The notes beneath the pieces are model-generated. The model worked only from the letters and a program-made list of their open reading frames with translations. It had not been told where the DNA came from and did not search any database. Source: Treponema sp. (lineage in GTDB: Bacteria; Spirochaetota; Spirochaetia; Treponematales; Treponemataceae). Taken from it: 5,976 nt of DNA. The stretch is taken from positions 1 to 5,976 of the forward strand of contig JAFPCT010000149.1 in the NCBI GenBank assembly GCA_017390125.1. Direction: 5' to 3'. Made by a program: the position numbers and the translations under genes. Shown one piece after another: positions 1 to 4,252 of this stretch. Position 1 is the first letter of the stretch. Each line of letters starts with the position of its first letter.

Positions 1-1
1 A

Positions 2-955
2 TTAGATAAAATCCGTGAAGCAATGCAGAAGCGTCTCGATATAGACAGCAAGCTTAATTCCGTTGAGGTTCATGCCGATTCGGTTGATGAAGCCCTTGCT
101 GATGCTTCTGTTCAGCTTGATACTAAGGTTCAGGGACTTGAATTTGAGGTCCTTGAGCGGGGAAGTCAGGGATTTTTAGGCTTTGGAAAAAAGCCGTGGA
201 AGCTTCGCATATACCAGAATCCGGAATTTTCCACAAAAAAACGAAAGGTATCCGGCGACGATCTGTTTGCTGAAGACAGAGGGGAATCAGGAGAGGTTGT
301 TGTTAATCGCGACGGACTTTTCTATGTGCGCCATTTTGGAGATGCAATCAAGCTCAAGGTTGTTCTTCCTGTAGGCGAAGGTTCGCCTGTAAATGAGAAA
401 GAAGTCATTGATGCAGTTCAGCGGCCTGATACCATTGAATTTGATGAGAAACTGATTGCAAAGTATGTTGCCGGTGGTACAAACAATGAATATGAGCAGG
501 TAGGAACTTACAAGCATATTGTTTCTGCTGACTCTATAGTTGCTGTTGAAGTTACTCGTGATGAAATGCACGGAAACATCATTGTTGATGCTCCTGCCAT
601 GAGCGGTTCTGACCTTACCTACGAGCAGATTTACAATGCTCTTGAAGCTCAGGGTATTCGATGCGGTATTAACGGTGATAAGATTAAGGAATTTATCGAC
701 AATCCAGTATATTCAACTCCTTTTGAAGTTGCATCTGCCATCCTTCCTGAAGACGGAAAGGATTCATACGTTCAGTATAATTTTGAGACTGATCAGAACA
801 AGCTTAAAGCCCGTGAGTCTGAGAAAGGAAACGTTGACTTTAAGGAGCTCAATAAAATTCAGAACGTTGTTGCCGGTCAGGTACTTGCTGCAAAGATTCC
901 TGCTACCCGCGGAAAAGGCGGAAAAACTATGTTCGGTCACTATCTTGAGGCATAG
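2..955 (+). CDS. fapA: FapA (DUF342) flagellar assembly protein A, N-terminal part; 5' end outside window, ends at in-frame TAG
   Basis: This is the N-terminal part of a FapA/DUF342 family protein, a cytoplasmic protein linked to flagellar assembly and polar organisation in other bacteria. The frame is already open at base 2 and encodes LDKIREA before the first ATG at 23. Since related proteins begin with a similar stretch, the true start probably lies upstream. Numbering from that ATG, residues 14-65 form a Jag_N-like domain with the signature GFLGFGKKPW (50-59). Residues 95-310 match the FapA N-terminal region, ending in the typical motif VAGQVLAAKIPATRGKGGKT followed by MFGHYLEA. The frame then hits TAG at 953-955, but recognisable FapA sequence continues in the same frame, so this is a broken gene and not a naturally short protein. 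If expressed it would lack the beta-helix and coiled coil. The family call is strong. Whether the break is real or a sequence error cannot be decided here. Confidence 0.88.
   Translation, partial: LDKIREAMQKRLDIDSKLNSVEVHADSVDEALADASVQLDTKVQGLEFEVLERGSQGFLGFGKKPWKLRIYQNPEFSTKKRKVSGDDLFAEDRGESGEVVVNRDGLFYVRHFGDAIKLKVVLPVGEGSPVNEKEVIDAVQRPDTIEFDEKLIAKYVAGGTNNEYEQVGTYKHIVSADSIVAVEVTRDEMHGNIIVDAPAMSGSDLTYEQIYNALEAQGIRCGINGDKIKEFIDNPVYSTPFEVASAILPEDGKDSYVQYNFETDQNKLKARESEKGNVDFKELNKIQNVVAGQVLAAKIPATRGKGGKTMFGHYLEA
953..955 (+). other. In-frame TAG interrupting fapA
   Basis: The TAG lies between GHYLEA and NGKDINVTLGQ in one continuous reading frame with no shift on either side. FapA relatives typically read A-K-x-G-K-D here, so AAG (Lys) to TAG, a single base change, explains it. 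Three other genes in the window end in TAG, which argues against TAG being a sense codon in this organism. A nonsense mutation or a base-call error is most likely. Confidence 0.9.
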
Positions 956-1960
956 AACGGAAAGGATATCAATGTTACTCTCGGACAGAACGTAGAGTTT
1001 GACAAGGACGGTGTTACAATCATTGCATCTGTAGATGGTCAGGTACTCTTTGTAAATAACAAGATAACGGTTGAGCCTCTTCTCATGCTCGATGCCGTTA
1101 ATATCAAGTCCGGAAACGTTAAGTTTGTCGGTTCTGTCATTGTTAAGGGAAGCGTTGAAGATGGATTTGACGTTAAGGCTTCCGGAACAATTGATATCGG
1201 TGGTTCTGTAGGAAAGTGCCATATTGAATCAGAGACCGGGGACATCATCATCCATCAGGGTGTGTTCGGAAAGAACGAAGGATACATCAAGGCCGGAAAA
1301 TCCTTGTGGTGCAAGTTCGTTCAGGAAACAAAGATTGAAGTTGAGGAGAATGTCATTGCAACTGACTCTCTCATGAACTGTGACATAACTGCCATGAAGA
1401 ATATTGTGGCATATGGAAAAAAGGCTCAGATTACCGGTGGTACGCTTTTTGCGACCGAGGAAATTTGTGCCCGCACGCTGGGTTCTCCTGGAGGAGGAAC
1501 TACGACAACCCTTTCTGTAGGTATTGACCCTCGTGCAAAGAAAAAGCTTGATGAGCTTCAGAAAGCCCAGGGGGATCTTGTAAAGGAACTTGAAAATCTT
1601 GAGCTTGATATTTCCACTTTGGAAAATCAGAAGAAGATACGAAAGTCGCTGCCTAAGGATAAGGAAGAAAGCCTCAGGAAGTTCCTTTCGCGCAAGGACG
1701 AGATTCTTTCTGAAAACTCAGAAATGAACAAGGAAATCGATTCCCTTCAGGCTCACCTGAGGGGGCTTAAGGCTGTGGGAAAAGTAAAGGTAGAAGGTAC
1801 TACTTATGCCGGAACAAAGATTTATATACGCGATGTGCTTGATGAAGTGATTTCTGATGTAAACGGTTGTGTTTTCTATTATGAGAACGCATTTGCTAAA
1901 CGCGGCAAGTATGAGCCGCCTTCACTTGATGTAACCAAGGGACCGGAAGGATATAACTGA
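956..1960 (+). CDS. fapA: FapA (DUF342), C-terminal part: beta-helix, coiled coil and C-terminal strands
   Basis: This continues fapA after the internal TAG, in the same frame. The first 43 codons (NGKDINVTLGQNVEF onward) have no ATG; the first ATG is at 1085 and has no good ribosome binding site, so independent translation is doubtful. Counted from that ATG, residues 1-145 are rich in short strand repeats with Gly and Val/Ile (for example GSVIVKGSVEDGF), the right-handed beta-helix typical of DUF342. Residues about 150-228 are a charged heptad-like coiled coil (KKLDELQKAQGDLVKELENL), and residues 232-270 return to strands (GKVKVEGTTYAGTKIYI), the usual FapA ending. The gene ends at TGA 1958-1960, overlapping the next start. 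With the N-terminal part the intact protein would be at least 652 residues, normal for a long spirochaetal FapA. Its position upstream of two small motility-type genes fits the end of a flagellar operon. Confidence 0.88.
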   Translation, partial: NGKDINVTLGQNVEFDKDGVTIIASVDGQVLFVNNKITVEPLLMLDAVNIKSGNVKFVGSVIVKGSVEDGFDVKASGTIDIGGSVGKCHIESETGDIIIHQGVFGKNEGYIKAGKSLWCKFVQETKIEVEENVIATDSLMNCDITAMKNIVAYGKKAQITGGTLFATEEICARTLGSPGGGTTTTLSVGIDPRAKKKLDELQKAQGDLVKELENLELDISTLENQKKIRKSLPKDKEESLRKFLSRKDEILSENSEMNKEIDSLQAHLRGLKAVGKVKVEGTTYAGTKIYIRDVLDEVISDVNGCVFYYENAFAKRGKYEPPSLDVTKGPEGYN

Positions 1961-1962
1961 TG
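1945..1962 (+). promoter_or_regulatory. Ribosome binding site and TGATG stop/start overlap for the 110-residue gene
   Basis: GGAAGG at 1945-1950 lies 9 bases before the ATG at 1960. The ATG shares its A with the last base of the fapA stop (TGATG). This fixes the start and indicates translational coupling to fapA. Confidence 0.75.
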
Positions 1963-2292
1963 GGTGTGCAGCCAATTGACCTTCAGACAATGTATTCTCA
2001 AATCTCCAATGTTGCAAAGCAGGTTTCCCATGTGGAGCAGGGCATTCAGCTCTCAAAATCCATGCAGCAGACGGACATTGTGAAGGCCAATACGGAGCAG
2101 GCTAAGAAAGTTCAGCAGACTGGAGAAGATTCAAAATCTTCGTCTGTAAATCAGAACGGAAGAAACGGAGCCGCCTTTCAAAACAAAAAGAAAAAGGATT
2201 CCGAAAATCCTCAGCCTGAGACCCAGGAAAATTCTGATAAATATCGTCTTAAAGAAGATTATTTAGGACAGCATATTGACATTACGAGGTAG
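1960..2292 (+). CDS. Conserved hypothetical protein, 110 residues, fapA-linked
   Basis: I do not recognise a named function. The protein is small, hydrophilic and has no membrane segment or signal peptide, so it is probably cytoplasmic. Its ends look constrained: the N-terminus (MGVQPIDLQTMYSQISNVAKQ, residues 1-21) reads as an amphipathic helix rich in Gln, and the C-terminus is YLGQHIDITR. The middle (about 45-85) is a low-complexity linker rich in Gln, Ser, Asn and Lys, with a run of lysines at 76-79. Similar small proteins with a GxxIDI-type tail are, to my recollection, found directly after fapA in spirochaetes. The start at 1960 is supported by GGAAGG upstream and a one-base overlap with fapA; the next gene begins 2 bases after its TAG. 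The context suggests a motility-related partner of FapA or of the following membrane protein, but this is inference. Confidence 0.78.
   Translation: MGVQPIDLQTMYSQISNVAKQVSHVEQGIQLSKSMQQTDIVKANTEQAKKVQQTGEDSKSSSVNQNGRNGAAFQNKKKKDSENPQPETQENSDKYRLKEDYLGQHIDITR
2115..2147 (+). repeat. Bulged stem-loop inside the 110-residue gene
   Basis: GAAGATT (2125-2131), loop CAA, AATCTTC (2135-2141) is a perfect 7-bp inverted repeat. CAGAC (2116-2120) and GTCTG (2142-2146) add 5 bp outside a 4-base TGGA bulge, with a possible G-U closing pair. It lies in the low-complexity linker coding region. No T-run follows, so it is not a terminator. Confidence 0.5.
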
Positions 2293-2297
2293 TTGTG
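2286..2297 (+). promoter_or_regulatory. Ribosome binding site fixing the GTG start of the 228-residue gene
   Basis: GAGG at 2286-2289 lies 5 bases before GTG at 2295. An in-frame TGA at 2277-2279 leaves no ATG upstream, so GTG is the only reasonable start. The SD is inside the end of the preceding gene, whose TAG lies 2 bases before the GTG. Confidence 0.65.
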
Positions 2298-2981
2298 GCT
2301 GCTCTTATTATTACTATATGTATTTTTAATGTGCTGCTGTGGATTGTGTTCCTTCAAAAATTCAAGCGGCTCTTTACGACTGATGATGTTATAGAAAATG
2401 CAAAATCAGAACTTAATAAAATCATTACCGACATGAACCGCAATGTTTCCAGGAACATAACTGTTTCTGAGAATTCAATCAACAGGCTGAATGAACTTGT
2501 TTCAGAGGCTGACAAAAGGATTAAGATTCTTTCCGACATGGAAAAGCAGGGTGCCGCCCTTACAGAATTAAACAACCGTGTTTATGAGCAGACTGCCGCA
2601 GAGAAGGCCTATGCCCGGAACCGCCGCGTCAGGATAGACGAAATAAAACCTGATTCTTCAATCGTGCTTACAGAAAAGGGTGGAAAAGGGGTAAAGGAGA
2701 ATTCTTCACAGAAAAGTCTCTTTGATCAGGAAAATTATTCCGTTGAAAAGCCTGCTCAGGTAACCGTAACTGATGACGGAGCCTCTTATGCGGAGATACC
2801 TGTGGTTTCACCAAAAGTTTACAGGTCTGAGACTCCTCTCAGGGTAACCCGCAAGGATGATTTGAAAACCAGAATCCTGAAGCTCTATGACATGGGAAAT
2901 TCAGTGGAAGACATTGCCGCAGAGCTGTCATGCTCTACGACTGAAGTGCAGTTTGCCCTTGTCCTTGAAAACCGCATTTAG
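2295..2981 (+). CDS. Single-pass membrane protein with coiled coil and C-terminal HTH-like tail (DUF6115/SwrB-like architecture)
   Basis: A 228-residue protein of unknown function. Residues 2-20 (ALIITICIFNVLLWIVFLQ) form one N-terminal membrane helix followed by basic residues (KFKR), which predicts an anchor with the rest in the cytoplasm. Residues about 30-105 are charged and heptad-like, probably a coiled coil. Residues 110-184 are a polar, probably disordered linker. Residues 185-228 form a compact helical tail with a helix-turn-helix look (LKLYDMGNSVEDIAAELSCS then TTEVQFAL). TM, coiled coil, and a short tail with the pattern 'G.s.edIA..L..s..EV' resemble the DUF6115 group, which includes Bacillus SwrB, a motility protein that promotes flagellar basal-body maturation. 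The position after fapA fits such a role. The start is GTG, two bases after the previous stop. Homology to SwrB is inferred from architecture, not from an alignment. Confidence 0.8.
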   Translation: MAALIITICIFNVLLWIVFLQKFKRLFTTDDVIENAKSELNKIITDMNRNVSRNITVSENSINRLNELVSEADKRIKILSDMEKQGAALTELNNRVYEQTAAEKAYARNRRVRIDEIKPDSSIVLTEKGGKGVKENSSQKSLFDQENYSVEKPAQVTVTDDGASYAEIPVVSPKVYRSETPLRVTRKDDLKTRILKLYDMGNSVEDIAAELSCSTTEVQFALVLENRI

Positions 2982-3021
2982 TAAAACATTTCTCTAAGAC
3001 TAATTTTTCTTCTCTTTTTTT
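2978..3021 (+). terminator. Possible weak terminator: AT-rich hairpin and pyrimidine tract
   Basis: TTAGT (2978-2982) can pair with ACTAA (2999-3003) across a 16-base loop, followed by a T/C-rich run from 3004 to 3021 that ends in seven Ts. The stem is only 5 bp and AT-rich, so it is much weaker than a classical intrinsic terminator. The T-run and its place between two operons are the main support. Confidence 0.25.
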
Positions 3022-3022
3022 G

Positions 3023-3051
3023 TTGTCTTTTAACCTGTTTGAGTTTATTAT
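3023..3051 (+). promoter_or_regulatory. Putative sigma-70 type promoter of the V/A-ATPase operon
   Basis: TTGTCT (3023-3028) and TATTAT (3046-3051) are separated by 17 bases, matching the housekeeping consensus at 4 of 6 and 5 of 6 positions. Transcription would start near 3058, leaving a leader of about 30 bases before atpE. An alternative -10, TATAAA at 3057-3062, lacks a good -35. The region is AT-rich, so chance matches are possible. Confidence 0.5.
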
Positions 3052-3067
3052 TTAAATATAAATTTTG

Positions 3068-3078
3068 ACTAAATTAGT
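3068..3078. repeat. Perfect 11-base inverted repeat in the atpE leader
   Basis: ACTAA-A-TTAGT is a perfect palindrome around a central A, lying between the predicted transcription start and the ribosome binding site. The same half-sites occur at 2978-2982 and 2999-3003 in the same intergenic region. It could be an operator or a chance product of AT-rich sequence. Confidence 0.35.
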
Positions 3079-3090
3079 GGGGTTGAAATG
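3079..3090 (+). promoter_or_regulatory. Ribosome binding site of atpE
   Basis: GGGGTTGA (3079-3086) resembles the SD extension GGAGGTGA at 6 of 8 positions and lies immediately before the ATG at 3088. It directly follows the inverted repeat, so protein or RNA structure there could affect initiation. Confidence 0.55.
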
Positions 3091-3708
3091 GATATCCAAT
3101 TACAAGAGTTAATTGATAAGATTAAAAAAGACGGCGTAACAGCCGCTGAAAAAACTGCCGCTGAAATCGTAGAGAAAGCTCAGAAAGAGGCGGACTCAAA
3201 GATCGCAGCTGCCGAGAAAAAAGCTGAAGAGCTTATTAAAAATGCCAAGGCCGAAATTGAGCGCCTTGAAAAAGCTAGCAACGACGCCGTTACACAGGCT
3301 TGCAGAAATATGCTGCTTGGATTCCGTGATTCACTTGTTGCTGAACTTGACGGACTTATTCAGGCTGAATCTGCAAAAGCTTATTCTGCAGATTTGATGA
3401 AGACTCTGGTTCCTGAAACTGTAAAAGCATGGGCCAAGAATGCTGATGCATCAGAACTTTCAGTTCTCCTCAGCGAAAAAGATTTGAAGTCTTTGGAAAG
3501 CGAGCTTAAGGCAGCTTTGAAAGCTGAAGTTGCAAAGGGACTTGAAATCAAGGCTGACAAATCACTTTCTGCTGGTTTCAGAATCGGTGTAAATAATGGT
3601 GCTGCTTATTATGATTATTCAGCAGAATCAGTTGCAGATTTGTTCTCTGCTTACTTAAATCCACGCGTAGCCGCTTTAATGAAAGAAGCCGCAAAAGGAA
3701 GCAATTAG
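3088..3708 (+). CDS. atpE: V/A-type ATP synthase subunit E (peripheral stalk)
   Basis: Subunit E pairs with a partner coiled-coil subunit (G/H) to form the peripheral stalk linking the catalytic A3B3 head to the membrane sector on the cytoplasmic side. The 206-residue length is normal for bacterial and archaeal E subunits. Residues about 8-70 are a long Ala/Lys/Glu-rich helix (for example AEKTAAEIVEKAQKEADSKI), the typical N-terminal coiled coil. The C-terminal half is a mixed alpha/beta head ending with a family-type segment, LSAGFRIGVNNGAAYYDYSA then ESVADLFSAYLNPRVAALM. The next gene starts by a one-base overlap (TAGTG) and atpA follows, which confirms the assignment. It is the first gene of its operon, with a predicted promoter and a weak-to-moderate ribosome binding site upstream. 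The symbol atpE follows V-type naming and must not be confused with F-type subunit c. Confidence 0.92.
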   Translation: MDIQLQELIDKIKKDGVTAAEKTAAEIVEKAQKEADSKIAAAEKKAEELIKNAKAEIERLEKASNDAVTQACRNMLLGFRDSLVAELDGLIQAESAKAYSADLMKTLVPETVKAWAKNADASELSVLLSEKDLKSLESELKAALKAEVAKGLEIKADKSLSAGFRIGVNNGAAYYDYSAESVADLFSAYLNPRVAALMKEAAKGSN

Positions 3709-3710
3709 TG
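3697..3710 (+). promoter_or_regulatory. Ribosome binding site and TAGTG overlap setting the GTG start of the DUF2764 gene
   Basis: AAAGGAAG lies at the end of atpE with GGA at 3697-3699, about 8 bases before GTG at 3708. The G is shared with the atpE stop TAG. This arrangement couples translation of the two genes. Confidence 0.65.
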
Positions 3711-4250
3711 AAAGAACAGTATTATTTGGTTTCGCAGCTTCCTGATATTTCTGCTGCTGGAGAAAAATCGACTCTGCCTATAACCGAAAAATATTACAGG
3801 GATTTGTGTTCTCGTTTTCTTGATGAAAAGGATCTGGCTGTTCTGAACAACCTTTCTCTTTTGCCGTCCAGAGAACTTGAATCAACGGGTTCTGTTTTCC
3901 TTGACGCATGGTATTCAAACGAAAGGGCTCTCCGCTTCGCGCTGGCTCAGGTTCGGGCACAGAAAATGAAGAAAGACGCCGGTTCTATTCCGGTTTCAAT
4001 TTCTGCAGACATCGTTCAGGCTGCACGCACTGCAGTCGGAATGGACAGTCCTCTTTCTGCCGAACAGTTTCTTTATGAATACAGGCTTGGCGTACTTAAC
4101 AGCATGCAGCCGCTGGATTCTTTTTCAACGGATGCAGTGTTTGCTTATGGAATTCGACTTATGCTTCTTGAACGCATAAAGAAGTTTGATAAGGAAAAGG
4201 GAACAGATTCTTATCACAAAATCTATGATACTATTCTTGGAGAAAAATAA
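3708..4250 (+). CDS. DUF2764 family protein of the V/A-type ATPase operon
   Basis: A 180-residue soluble protein of the DUF2764 type, found between subunits E and A in V-type ATPase operons of spirochaetes and chlamydiae. The N-terminus (MKEQYYLVSQLPDI) is characteristic. The rest looks mostly helical, with segments at about 26-58, 64-88 (FLDAWYSNERALRFALAQVR), 99-112, 116-131 and 140-162 (YGIRLMLLERIKKF at 147-160). There is no membrane helix, signal peptide or obvious catalytic motif. In Thermus-type operons this place is taken by subunits C and F. The protein may therefore replace or descend from subunit C, which joins the central stalk to the membrane rotor. The Trp-x-x-Asn-Glu-x-x-Leu-Arg-x-x-Leu pattern and C-terminal helical repeat would be compatible, but this is inference. 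It starts at GTG overlapping the atpE stop and ends by TAATG overlap with atpA, so the three products are probably made together. An assembly factor is the main alternative. Confidence 0.85.
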   Translation: MKEQYYLVSQLPDISAAGEKSTLPITEKYYRDLCSRFLDEKDLAVLNNLSLLPSRELESTGSVFLDAWYSNERALRFALAQVRAQKMKKDAGSIPVSISADIVQAARTAVGMDSPLSAEQFLYEYRLGVLNSMQPLDSFSTDAVFAYGIRLMLLERIKKFDKEKGTDSYHKIYDTILGEK

Positions 4251-4252
4251 TG
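4239..4252 (+). promoter_or_regulatory. Ribosome binding site and TAATG overlap of atpA
   Basis: GGAG (4239-4242) lies 7 bases before ATG 4250-4252, and the ATG shares its A with the preceding TAA. The spacing and overlap fix the atpA start and imply coupling. Confidence 0.75.

Noticed and set aside
953..955. TAG read as an amino acid by genome-wide recoding
   Set aside because: The 110-residue gene, the 228-residue gene and atpE all end at TAG exactly where the next gene begins or the operon ends, so TAG works as a stop here. Site-specific suppression stays possible but is unsupported.
636..995. 119-residue + strand frame spanning the fapA TAG
   Set aside because: It is in another frame, rich in Leu and Arg with no domain, and FapA homology resumes in the original frame after the TAG, so it is neither a frameshift product nor a separate gene.
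764..1251. Minus-strand frames of 152 and 70 residues across the fapA break
   Set aside because: Both are antisense to clear FapA sequence that stays in frame through this stretch. Nothing suggests an inserted antisense gene.
1489..1499. Strong SD-like GGAGGAGGAA inside fapA
   Set aside because: It encodes a PGGG loop, and no ATG or GTG start lies at a suitable distance, so no internal gene start is supported.
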